Shown here piece after piece: positions 40,618 to 48,425 of a stretch of 64,000 bases of DNA (within the stretch, counting starts at the first letter, position 1; the number at the start of each line of letters is the position of its first letter). The notes beneath the pieces are model-generated. The model made no database searches. It was given only the letters and a program-made list of their open reading frames with translations, and was not told where the DNA came from. The position numbers and the translations under genes were made by a program. Origin of the DNA: a virus; IMG/VR virus record IMGVR_UViG_3300009502_000025, positions 30,113 to 94,112 of that record. One strand, given 5' to 3'.

Positions 40618-42474
40618 ATGGCAACTATTAAGAAATCCCTGAAGAAGGGCGGCGAGGCTCGTTGGACGTTCCGAGGAGCTCAGTCGGGAGATTTTTTCAC
40701 AATTCCAAACGGATTCCGAGTCGCTACCGACGGCGTTGTTTTAGAGAACAATACAACCGTTCCAGTAGAAGGAACCATTTCTATCGGTAAGGGCAGCGTT
40801 CCTATTTTTGGAGCTTATGCCTTCACACTCAGCACTCTTACGACTGCTACCACAGGTACTATTACTGCTGGTGGTGCGTTGAGCTTCACCACAGCTCTGA
40901 CTGCTGCTCAGGTTACCGCAGTTAACGCTCTCGGTAACACAGCGGCTGGATTAGCTCTCTTCGCATCTTCTCTTGTAGGTAATATCAATGCAACAGCGGC
41001 AGGAGCGGCTGCAGCAGCAGCAGCAACTACCAATCCTGGATACCTATCCCCTTGGACAGTATCTTCTTCTGGTGCAGTTATTACCTTCGTGGCCCCTGTT
41101 CCAGGCACTGTCAACACAGCACCTACCTTCACGGGCTCAGCTGGTGTAACAATCAGTGCAGCTGTTAACACGGCAGTTGGAGCAAACGACGTTTCTGTTC
41201 TATCTGGTTACTCTGTAGCCTCCTTGGCCCCAGGAGCAATAACTCAGGTTACTTTGCCTGCGCCTATCTACAACGACGTGGCTACCGGTGGAAGACTTAA
41301 TACTGTTTTCACAGGTACAACTTCAGGCTCTGCGGGATCATATGTTCTCTGTGGAAAGACAGTAAGTATTCCAACATCTACCACGGCCCTTCAAACCGGA
41401 GTCGTACTAGGCGGACGTTCTATTTATGTCTCTACGATATCTGGTTACGTAGGTACAGCAGGTATCACTGTTAACGGCGTCGCTGTTACGGCTCTTGCTT
41501 CTTCTCTCGCCGGTATCGTTAACGGCATCGCAAATACTAACGTTCCAGGATGGACTATATTCTCTGACGGCGCAACAATCTTTACAATGATTGCTAACTT
41601 GCCCGGTCCGACATCAATGCCTGTTATAGTGACTGCAGGTCAGTTCACTAACACACCATCTACCCAGACTGTGGGCTTCAATCTTCCTGGTTATATCGCT
41701 GACACTTCTACTCCGATCGCAACTACAATTACTTTAAACGGTAACGCTGGTGCATTAGCTTCTGCTGTAATCGGTGGAAATTATGTCGCAGCTCCTTATC
41801 TCGCTGCATTGACTTATACTCCTACTATAATGGCCCCCGTCTTTGCTGGATGTGCGTGGTACCAGGGAGTTATGACTGGTGCGCCAACTGCAACTACTCA
41901 GATAGTTATTGATGGTGTTTCTTCGATCGCTTGTGGTGCAACTTCTCTAGCTTCCCTGATGACTGCCATGGCTGGTCTATCAGGCGTTAACTGGATTATC
42001 ACAAACGTAGCAGGCGGCTCCTTCCTGATGGTTAACACCGTCCCAGGATATCACGCTCCTCCTGTGATTTCTTTCACCAACAACAACAACGCTGCTGTGG
42101 GTACTATTACTTCTGGTCCAGGATTTACTCTTTCTGGCTACACCCAGACTTACACGGCAACGACCGCAGTGTTTACTTCTCAGGCTACTACTTATGCGCC
42201 TGGAATGTCTTTCTACCCCGTGGTAGCTCCTACTACTCAGACTTGGATTAAGAATGCGGCTTACAGCGGCTCTACTGGTGGCGTTATTGTATCTAACGAT
42301 ATTGTAAACACCGTGGGCTACTCGGCTCCAACTCTCACAGTAGGAAGTACAATCGGTACTCAGACCTATGTGAATACCCTCACTTCAACTGATACTCCTT
42401 ACTTCTTTACCTTCTCTCGTTCTGAGATGCATGGTAAGACCAATGTGTCAGTTCTTCTAAAGAAGTGGTCGTAA
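40618..42474 (+). CDS. Abundant repetitive structural protein (head or tail surface)
   Basis: 618 aa. The first 60 residues (KKSLKKGGEARWTFRGAQSG, ... NGFRVATDGVVLENNT) and last 25 (PYFFTFSRSEMHGKTNVSVL) look like a capsid-type or decoration-type frame. Between them are about three copies of a beta module with 'VNGVAVTALASSLAGI-NGI' then 'GWTI-SDGA-FT'. The ORF has a near-consensus ribosome site, its own promoter motif and a strong terminator, and regular GC-balanced codons, so it is probably highly expressed. I do not claim it is the major capsid protein. Confidence 0.6.
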   Translation: MATIKKSLKKGGEARWTFRGAQSGDFFTIPNGFRVATDGVVLENNTTVPVEGTISIGKGSVPIFGAYAFTLSTLTTATTGTITAGGALSFTTALTAAQVTAVNALGNTAAGLALFASSLVGNINATAAGAAAAAAATTNPGYLSPWTVSSSGAVITFVAPVPGTVNTAPTFTGSAGVTISAAVNTAVGANDVSVLSGYSVASLAPGAITQVTLPAPIYNDVATGGRLNTVFTGTTSGSAGSYVLCGKTVSIPTSTTALQTGVVLGGRSIYVSTISGYVGTAGITVNGVAVTALASSLAGIVNGIANTNVPGWTIFSDGATIFTMIANLPGPTSMPVIVTAGQFTNTPSTQTVGFNLPGYIADTSTPIATTITLNGNAGALASAVIGGNYVAAPYLAALTYTPTIMAPVFAGCAWYQGVMTGAPTATTQIVIDGVSSIACGATSLASLMTAMAGLSGVNWIITNVAGGSFLMVNTVPGYHAPPVISFTNNNNAAVGTITSGPGFTLSGYTQTYTATTAVFTSQATTYAPGMSFYPVVAPTTQTWIKNAAYSGSTGGVIVSNDIVNTVGYSAPTLTVGSTIGTQTYVNTLTSTDTPYFFTFSRSEMHGKTNVSVLLKKWS

Positions 42475-42497
42475 TTTAAACGAATTTTCGAAAAATA

Positions 42498-42528
42498 AAG
42501 GAGGCTGAAAAGCCTCCTTTTTAATTTA
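42498..42528 (+). terminator. Rho-independent terminator after the 40618 gene
   Basis: Stem AAGGAGGCT with AGCCTCCTT, loop GAAA, then TTTAATTT. Confidence 0.9.
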
Positions 42529-42539
42529 ATTAGAGATGT

Positions 42540-42546
42540 ACTAATT
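42540..42546 (+). promoter_or_regulatory. ACTAATT motif before the 42554 gene
   Basis: Only seven bases separate ACTAATT from ATG 42554; no ribosome site. Confidence 0.45.
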
Positions 42547-42553
42547 TGGAACG

Positions 42554-42997
42554 ATGTACCAAAACCCCAGAACTCTATTTCAGCAGCGTATAAATGGTCT
42601 TCTAAAAGATCCGGAATGTTCTCCTATGTTTGAGGATATCTTTAAATTGCTGCAGTTATATGCCTTAGAAAAATTAACGCCCAATAAGCCTGATGAGTCA
42701 AACTGGAAAACTCTGTTGCTTATGTACGAAGAACTAGGCCCATCTGGGATGGCTAAGCTCGTGTCCTTGGCTAAAGGCAAAGCCATAACTTTCCCTACAG
42801 AAGAAGAGTTTCAAGACTCTGTAATAACTACTTTAAGTTATTACTATAAGGAAGTAGAGAATAAGAATTGGGACGAAATTAAAAAGATACTGAATCAGCC
42901 GGATCTGAATACTATTAAGTTCGGCATTCGCGTACGGAATTTCTCGACGTTTATAAATGAACAGTTGTTGAAAAAATTCAAGAAGGTAGAAATATGA
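42554..42997 (+). CDS. Hypothetical helical protein
   Basis: 147 aa, helical and acidic in the middle (EDIFKLLQLYALEKL; TEEEFQDSVITTLSYYYKEVE), with a basic C-terminus (LLKKFKKVEI). It overlaps the next gene by four bases. No family recognised. Confidence 0.6.
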   Translation: MYQNPRTLFQQRINGLLKDPECSPMFEDIFKLLQLYALEKLTPNKPDESNWKTLLLMYEELGPSGMAKLVSLAKGKAITFPTEEEFQDSVITTLSYYYKEVENKNWDEIKKILNQPDLNTIKFGIRVRNFSTFINEQLLKKFKKVEI

Positions 42998-43470
42998 AAA
43001 ACAAAGATTTAGAGGACGCAAAAAACATGTTAACTGCTACGTTGGTGGAATCCACTAAAACACCAACCTTATACGACCCTTCTACAGAAGTAGAGAGATC
43101 ATTATCTAGCTTTCTTCAACATAGGCTGACCAAATTGCAGGAGGACGCTTCAAGAGAAGAAACTATATGGGAGGCTATAACAGAGAGAGTCTCTGAGTTC
43201 AATCCTGATCAGCTAATGAGGCTTCTAAATATTCTACAAGAGAATAGTAACTCAGGCGTTGAAAAAATCCTGAGTCCTTTCATTCCGAGAGCAGGGGAAA
43301 GAATTCCCCTCTTGCCTGACAACTCAAAGAAGAGTAAGGATATCGTCGAAGAGACAATATTCAATGAGTCTGGTAAAGATTTGATGGAGGCCTTTTCCGA
43401 ATTGAACTCCCTAGTGAGGGAAATGGCTAAGACAAGAGAAACTGAGGATATAAAGAAAGTACTGTCGTAA
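42994..43470 (+). CDS. Hypothetical coiled-coil protein
   Basis: 158 aa with AAGGTAG before ATG. Helical and charged (SSFLQHRLTKLQEDASREET; DQLMRLLNILQENSNSGVEK), with a Pro-rich link (SPFIPRAGERIPLLPDNS) near the middle. Length and helices would allow a small terminase or scaffold protein, but nothing in the sequence decides this. Confidence 0.55.
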   Translation: MKNKDLEDAKNMLTATLVESTKTPTLYDPSTEVERSLSSFLQHRLTKLQEDASREETIWEAITERVSEFNPDQLMRLLNILQENSNSGVEKILSPFIPRAGERIPLLPDNSKKSKDIVEETIFNESGKDLMEAFSELNSLVREMAKTRETEDIKKVLS

Positions 43471-43472
43471 AA

Positions 43473-43591
43473 TATACTTTTCTGTATCTTTAGAAAGGAG
43501 GTGATCCTAATCTAAAGGTGACGAAAATGTACAAAAATAAAAGGTAGGAATATGCTAAGAGGCTCTCTGAAAAGAGAGCCTCTTTTTTATA
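43473..43591 (+). ncRNA. Candidate small RNA with 17-base complement to the 16S rRNA 3' tail
   Basis: A TATACT box (43473-43478) is followed by TAGAAAGGAGGTGATCC (43491-43507), the exact complement of 16S rRNA 3' ends that read GGATCACCTCCTTTCTA. Only a six-codon open frame (ATG 43527, stop 43545) follows, then a terminator hairpin at 43557-43591. The whole unit would be an RNA of about 105 bases. It could sequester 30S subunits, or it may be the leader of the minimal open frame. The call is inference; the complementarity is direct observation, given that 16S ends are known. Confidence 0.3.
43557..43591 (+). terminator. Rho-independent terminator, plus strand
   Basis: A 12-bp stem (AAGAGGCTCTCT with AGAGAGCCTCTT), GAAA loop and a T run that contains the stop codon of the convergent helicase gene. 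Confidence 0.9.
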
Positions 43592-45404
43592 CACTACTCA
43601 TCTCAAATATCATCTTCGCTGTATTACGATCTAAGTACTGTTGAGTACCGAACTTTTTAGTTGTGAAGTCCTTATCTTCCAAATTCATATCTCGAACACA
43701 ATCTAAGGAGTTATCAATAATTAGGAGATAGGTGTACACCGTCTTCTGTTGCCCAATACGATGAATACGAAATATAGATTGGTTATACTCTGTATAATTC
43801 CAGGTTCTATCAAAGTAAATAGCTATATTAGCCTCAACAATAGTCACGCTGCTATTAAGAACCTGTATGCCCGCAATAAGAATATTGCGATCTTTCGAGG
43901 CTTGAAAATCTGCTATGATATCTGCCTTGAATTCATCCAGGGTCCTCCCCTTCGGTACTTTGACTTCCCCGTTGATGAGATAGGGCTGCCTCTTTTCTAA
44001 GATTACCGCCAGTTCTTGACCGACTGTAGGATGAGAGCACCATATAATAATTTTTTCGTTAGGATGCTTTTCTAAGAGATCATCCAAAGCTCCCATCTTA
44101 CAGTGATTAGAGAACTTAAATTTTTCGACCTTGCGAATAAGATTGTCTGGTAACTTTGTTTCATGGTTTAAAAGTAAGCTTGGATTATCGATGGCTAAGG
44201 AGAGATAGGGGAAAGAATTAAACACAGCTCGAGAGTCTATGCCTCCGTAAAATTCTTGTATGGCTCGTAGTTTTTCTACAACGATTCCTTGGTAGATTTC
44301 CTTCTGCTCATCAGATAGCTCCACATAAATCTTCTGTATGAAGTGCTCAGGCAACTCCAAAACGTCGTCAGCAAATCTTCGAGTAGACACTGATTTTACA
44401 ATATCAGCCATCTCTATAAGTTTATTGGGTTTGAAGTAATTGATAGCATATAAAGAAAATCTATTGCCAGTATCTGCATACTCTTGTAGCCACTCGAAGT
44501 AAGAGAAATTCTTTACTAAGGCGGGATCTAAGAACTTCAGCTGTGAGTAGTACTTCTCTTCTCTGTCTGCAGGAGTTCCTGTTGCAATGTATCTATACTG
44601 AAAGAAGGGAGCGGCAAGGTGTATGGCCTTAGATTGCCTGGCTTGAGGATTCGCGATATTATGTGATTCGTCCAGGATAATGATGCCAACATCTCCCTGA
44701 AGCCAATCTCGAAAGGGAATAGGACACTTACGATAATTCTTTGAATTGGATATCTCTTCCTGATACTCATCAGATACTAAGAGGAAAGATCGGTAGCTGC
44801 AGATGACAACATGAGATTTCACGTCGTCAAAAGGTCGCCGGTTTTTAATTCCCCCAACTCTAACATCTGATGAGTCATAGTTAGAAAATCTCCCCAGTTC
44901 TCTCTTGATATTGTAAGTGCCAGACCCTGAGGTAATGATAAGTACTTTTCTGACGTCTTTGTATTTACGGAGTAATTCAAGGGTGTTACATAGTATCCAG
45001 CTCTTCCCGGTACCTTGTTCATTAAAAAGAGCATATCGGTTGTAACTGGAGCATTTAGATAGGTCTTCGAGTTGGAAATATTCATGCGGCGCCTTCCCCA
45101 TAATGGGTTGTACTTTTAAATCATCTTTAGTAAAAGGAATTCTTTGAAATTCGATCGATCTCTTGGGAGTCTTCAATATCTCTATCTGAGACCATACTTC
45201 GTTTGTAATATAAAGTTCTTCTACGTCTCCCAAAGCGTCTATGACAGAGTCATAAACAGACGTCGGAATACACCACTGTTTACTCTTTGGTTCAAACTGA
45301 CATCGATATCTCTTATATATAGTAAGATCTGTATCGAAGGCGTTGACCGAGAATAATTGACTGGCATATATTTTATCGTCGCGAACTAGAATCTGAATGC
45401 TCAT
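43587..45404 (-). CDS. SNF2-family DNA helicase
   Basis: 605 aa. Helicase motifs in order: I NEQGTGKSW (about 126-134), II LDESHN (about 243-248), III ATGTPADR, a C-terminal IIIWCSH, and motif VI RIHRIGQQKTVYTYLL. The QxxRxxRxGQ-type motif VI is specific to SNF2-like translocases. Such proteins remodel protein-DNA complexes or stalled forks; phage versions (for example of the UvsW/UL9 group in role) help recombination. The start overlaps the stop of the polymerase C half by four bases, so the two are co-translated. Confidence 0.88.
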   Translation of the reverse strand: MSIQILVRDDKIYASQLFSVNAFDTDLTIYKRYRCQFEPKSKQWCIPTSVYDSVIDALGDVEELYITNEVWSQIEILKTPKRSIEFQRIPFTKDDLKVQPIMGKAPHEYFQLEDLSKCSSYNRYALFNEQGTGKSWILCNTLELLRKYKDVRKVLIITSGSGTYNIKRELGRFSNYDSSDVRVGGIKNRRPFDDVKSHVVICSYRSFLLVSDEYQEEISNSKNYRKCPIPFRDWLQGDVGIIILDESHNIANPQARQSKAIHLAAPFFQYRYIATGTPADREEKYYSQLKFLDPALVKNFSYFEWLQEYADTGNRFSLYAINYFKPNKLIEMADIVKSVSTRRFADDVLELPEHFIQKIYVELSDEQKEIYQGIVVEKLRAIQEFYGGIDSRAVFNSFPYLSLAIDNPSLLLNHETKLPDNLIRKVEKFKFSNHCKMGALDDLLEKHPNEKIIIWCSHPTVGQELAVILEKRQPYLINGEVKVPKGRTLDEFKADIIADFQASKDRNILIAGIQVLNSSVTIVEANIAIYFDRTWNYTEYNQSIFRIHRIGQQKTVYTYLLIIDNSLDCVRDMNLEDKDFTTKKFGTQQYLDRNTAKMIFEMSSV

Positions 45405-46198
45405 TGGAGATTATGCTCCTTGAAATATTTTCTCCAGTCTACGCCGCCTTTATAGTACTCCCCCTCACGAGGATCTGCGATAACAATATCTACTGTCAAA
45501 GGAACACCCTTCTGCCAGGGTTCCATTCTTTCAAATATTTCTTTGATCTTGGCTATCACCTCTTTCATTTCATTATCCCAGATAATGAAATCTACAGAGT
45601 CGTGAACCATACCTTGTATATAGGATTTAATATTATTGGCTTCTTTCCAGATTTGGAAATCGACCATGCAACCCATTACTTTACAAGCCTCATCATTTTG
45701 AATAGTCGTGTTGGCTAAGATATTATAAAGGCCCGCTACTTCTTTTCTATCCTCATCCTTACCTTTTAGCATAAGAACTGGCGTTCTGCGAATTGCTCCG
45801 TGGTAAGAACGAACATATCCCTGCTCCTCGCCTATCTGCTTATTACGCTCAATGCGATCAGCAAGTCCTTTATATGTCTTAAAGAATTGGTCTCGAATAT
45901 AATCAGCGACCGTAATGTAGCCCCACATTTTAGGTTCTACATCTTTATACTTCTTAGCAATATTAAATTTCTTGTCGTAGAGCTGAAATTCCTCTATGAA
46001 GTCGTCGACCTGCTCTTGCGTCCATTTTACAGATAAAGTAGTCTCGGCGAATGTTATGGAAGCCATACCGAATAAAAATCCGAAGTTAACTGCTTTCGCC
46101 ATTTGTCTGTATACATCGTAAATGTTATCTTTCTGGCGCAGTCTCTTAAATTCAATTTCTGTTATGGGCCTCATGACTTTTCTATGTGTGATTTTCAT
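45401..46198 (-). CDS. polA: DNA polymerase family A, C-terminal half (motifs B and C)
   Basis: 265 aa from ATG 46198 (281 aa if TTG 46246 is used). It carries motif B, YRQMAKAVNFGFLFGM, with the catalytic Arg, Lys and Phe, and motif C, MVHDSVDF. The end, PLTVDIVIADPREGEYYKGG, is the usual palm/thumb closing region. The exonuclease and motif A are in the other half at 5082-7214. Motif C has Ser where most family A enzymes have Glu (HDE to HDS). No C-intein motif (HN followed by Cys, Ser or Thr) is seen before residue 50. No ribosome site; TATATT lies six bases before ATG 46198. Confidence 0.88.
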   Translation of the reverse strand: MKITHRKVMRPITEIEFKRLRQKDNIYDVYRQMAKAVNFGFLFGMASITFAETTLSVKWTQEQVDDFIEEFQLYDKKFNIAKKYKDVEPKMWGYITVADYIRDQFFKTYKGLADRIERNKQIGEEQGYVRSYHGAIRRTPVLMLKGKDEDRKEVAGLYNILANTTIQNDEACKVMGCMVDFQIWKEANNIKSYIQGMVHDSVDFIIWDNEMKEVIAKIKEIFERMEPWQKGVPLTVDIVIADPREGEYYKGGVDWRKYFKEHNLQ

Positions 46199-46204
46199 AT
46201 AGAG

Positions 46205-46210
46205 AATATA
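46205..46210 (-). promoter_or_regulatory. TATATT box six bases before the polymerase C half
   Basis: Minus strand TATATTCTCTATATG. Together with the plus-strand box at 46227-46232 it forms a very compact divergent promoter of about 40 bases. Confidence 0.5.
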
Positions 46211-46226
46211 TGAATCAGCCTTTGTA

Positions 46227-46232
46227 TATATT
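46227..46232 (+). promoter_or_regulatory. TATATT box seven bases before gp46
   Basis: TATATTGGTCCATATG with no ribosome site before ATG 46240; the longer reading from 46210 would start inside the promoter and adds a non-conserved leader. Confidence 0.5.
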
Positions 46233-46239
46233 GGTCCAT

Positions 46240-48327
46240 ATGACAATACTAAAACTTGAGCTTGAAAACTTCATGAACATAGCTAAAGCCGACCTAGATT
46301 TTAAAAACGGCATAAATGTTATTTCGGGAAAAAATGGAGCAGGAAAAAGTGCTGTGCTTGAAGCTATCGCTTTCTGCATGGTTGAACGCAGAAGAGGGGA
46401 CTCTTGGAAAGACTACATCAGGTCCGGAACAACAGGATTTAAAATCCACCTACTCATACAAAAGAGTGCGGCAAAAGCGGATGTCGTTGAATTCAGATAT
46501 GAAGGTAATATAAAGCAAGGCGCGACCAGTAAGCAAATTATCTACCAGGGTAAGACCTATGTGAATTCGGAGTGCTCTGATTTTATAAAGGACACCTTTG
46601 ACTCCGAAATGTTGGAGAATATTATTTTTACCCTACAGGATAGTAAACCAGTCACTCACCAGACTCCTCTGGAGCGTAGGACCATATTTAAGAAAATATT
46701 CAATTCTAATTTCACAACCGCTGTTGAGAAAATTAAAGCGGATATTGAACAAAAAGAGGCTGAAAGCACAACCTTAGCATACGAGATAAATGCCATTAAA
46801 TCCAAAACTTATCCTAAGGTGAGATTAGAGAGTATGGATCCTCAGGAATTGAGTGTCTATCTTACAGAGCAATCTAAGATAGAAGATAAGATGAAAGAAT
46901 CTACGTTCGATAATGAATTTAATACCCTCTACCTGAGCAACCGAGAAGTCTTCGAAAAGTATGTGTTGCCTTCGTACCTAAATACTAGGGATGATGTAAC
47001 GAAGCTTGAGAAAGAAATCGGAGATTCTCTAGTGAAAACAGAATTCTGCGAACGCGACATACGAGCTGGTGAAGCACGGCTTAATACTTTAGATATAAAT
47101 ATCAGTGGGCTCAAGCTCAAAATAGAAGCTCTTGAAAAATCTCTGGACTCTGAGAGTGATTCTATAGGAGACCTTGAAAAAACTTTACAAGGTTTGAGAG
47201 CCCGTATCCGGGAAGCTCAGGTGCTTAGGTCCATCTCCAATACACATTTGGAAACACATAAGAAAGGTAAGTGCGATGCTTGTGGGCAAGATTGTGATAT
47301 AACAAGGATCCAGGAGTTAGAGACCGGGGTTAAAGTTATTTCTAGGCACATTCAGGATTTAATTTCTGATGAAAATCAGGTTACGGCCCAGCATACTTCC
47401 TGTGTAGCGCGTGTTAAAGAGATCGGTAAAACCTTAGATGACTTAAGGAATACTCTTTATCGTGAGAATGTGGGGGTCGAGAAAACAACAAAAAATCTTG
47501 AAAATAATCGACGTGAAATTACCCAGGATAGGCTATCTACGCAGAGTCTACAAACGATTTTACAAGAGAAAACAAGAGAATTATGTAGAATAGAACCCGA
47601 GGTCGATCAGAAAGAAACATGGCTCAAAGAGAACGAATCTCGATGGCAGGCCTTAGAAACTTCTGATCCAGCTATTTATGAAGAACAACTGAAAGGCATA
47701 CGCGCTAAGATTCAGGATTATAATCAAAGATTGACATCTAGGTTAGAGCGAGAAGCTTTCAACAAGAAGCTAGATGAGCAGATTCAAAAAGATTCTGACC
47801 AGGTGCAAAAGCTATCTGAGAAGATAAATACTCTAGACTTAGAAATCAAAAATCTCGAGTTCGTTAAGATGTTCTACGAGACTACGTTTCCCAATTTTAT
47901 CAACTCAAAGGCCTGTACCTTACTGGAGTCTTATATGAATAACTTCCTCAGCACAACTAAGGAGGGATTCCAATTTAAACTTTTGTCCACGAAGAAAGGT
48001 ATAGACTTTTTATATAAGGCAGACCCCGCGTCAGAATGGTTGAATGTTAAGTTAGCCTCTGGTTTTGAAACTTCGGTATCTAATCTAGCTTTTAAATGTG
48101 CCGTGGCTTTTTCATACCAGTCTGGACTTTTGGTTCTCGACGAGCCTGACGCATACAGTTCTGAGTCTAATAGCGAGCGGTTATTTGAAACCTTGACCAG
48201 TATTAACGACGGATTTGAGCAGATGATTATCATTACGCATAAGACTCAGGCTATGGAATTCTTAAAGGAGAACGGCGCCAATATTTATAAAGTTACTGAT
48301 GGAGTCTTCGAGCAATCTGCTGACTAA
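46240..48327 (+). CDS. SbcC/Rad50-like ATPase (gp46 recombination subunit)
   Basis: 695 aa. Walker A SGKNGAGKSAVLEAI (about 28-42) opens the ABC-type head. Two long coiled-coil arms meet at a zinc hook, CDACGQDC, near residue 347. The signature and Walker B are at the C-terminus (SNLAFKCAVAFSYQ; LLVLDEPDAYSSE). With gp47 it forms the nuclease complex that starts recombination-dependent replication. I chose ATG 46240 because the peptide then starts MTILKLELENFMNIAKADLD, the standard Rad50-type beginning. Confidence 0.9.
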   Translation: MTILKLELENFMNIAKADLDFKNGINVISGKNGAGKSAVLEAIAFCMVERRRGDSWKDYIRSGTTGFKIHLLIQKSAAKADVVEFRYEGNIKQGATSKQIIYQGKTYVNSECSDFIKDTFDSEMLENIIFTLQDSKPVTHQTPLERRTIFKKIFNSNFTTAVEKIKADIEQKEAESTTLAYEINAIKSKTYPKVRLESMDPQELSVYLTEQSKIEDKMKESTFDNEFNTLYLSNREVFEKYVLPSYLNTRDDVTKLEKEIGDSLVKTEFCERDIRAGEARLNTLDINISGLKLKIEALEKSLDSESDSIGDLEKTLQGLRARIREAQVLRSISNTHLETHKKGKCDACGQDCDITRIQELETGVKVISRHIQDLISDENQVTAQHTSCVARVKEIGKTLDDLRNTLYRENVGVEKTTKNLENNRREITQDRLSTQSLQTILQEKTRELCRIEPEVDQKETWLKENESRWQALETSDPAIYEEQLKGIRAKIQDYNQRLTSRLEREAFNKKLDEQIQKDSDQVQKLSEKINTLDLEIKNLEFVKMFYETTFPNFINSKACTLLESYMNNFLSTTKEGFQFKLLSTKKGIDFLYKADPASEWLNVKLASGFETSVSNLAFKCAVAFSYQSGLLVLDEPDAYSSESNSERLFETLTSINDGFEQMIIITHKTQAMEFLKENGANIYKVTDGVFEQSAD

Positions 48328-48330
48328 TTA
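48323..48330 (+). promoter_or_regulatory. ACTAATTA motif upstream of the ssDNA-binding protein
   Basis: Overlaps the gp46 stop (TGACTAATTA). A second possible box, TATAAT, is at 48353-48358, so this gene may have both kinds of promoter. Confidence 0.4.
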
Positions 48331-48370
48331 AATAACGCGAGCGAGTTAGCTCTATAATAAACGTAATCAA

Positions 48371-48384
48371 GGGTATAGTTACCC
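48371..48384 (+). promoter_or_regulatory. Short hairpin in the leader of the ssDNA-binding protein
   Basis: GGGTA-TAGT-TACCC, a 5-bp stem 41 bases before ATG 48426. T4 gene 32 is autoregulated through a structured leader; a similar role is only suggested. Confidence 0.3.
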
Positions 48385-48425
48385 ATTTGATAAAAAGTAC
48401 CGTAGTGTACAAAAAGGAGAAATGT

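Noticed and set aside
40618-42474. Major capsid protein
   Set aside because: Strong expression signals, but the repeats and lack of protease and scaffold neighbours argue against a firm capsid call.
42994-43470. Small terminase subunit
   Set aside because: Length and helices would allow it, but no large terminase is near and no motif supports it.
43491-43507. Fragment of a 16S rRNA gene
   Set aside because: Similarity stops exactly after the 3' tail complement; no rRNA sequence continues on either side.
46198-46246. C-intein at the start of the polymerase C half
   Set aside because: No block F or G and no Asn followed by Cys, Ser or Thr is present before motif B in either the ATG or the TTG reading. 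So I do not call a functional split intein in the polymerase, only an intein-like tail.
48387-48425. Longer N-terminus for the ssDNA-binding protein
   Set aside because: The extension covers the leader hairpin region; ATG 48426 has the correctly spaced AGGAG.
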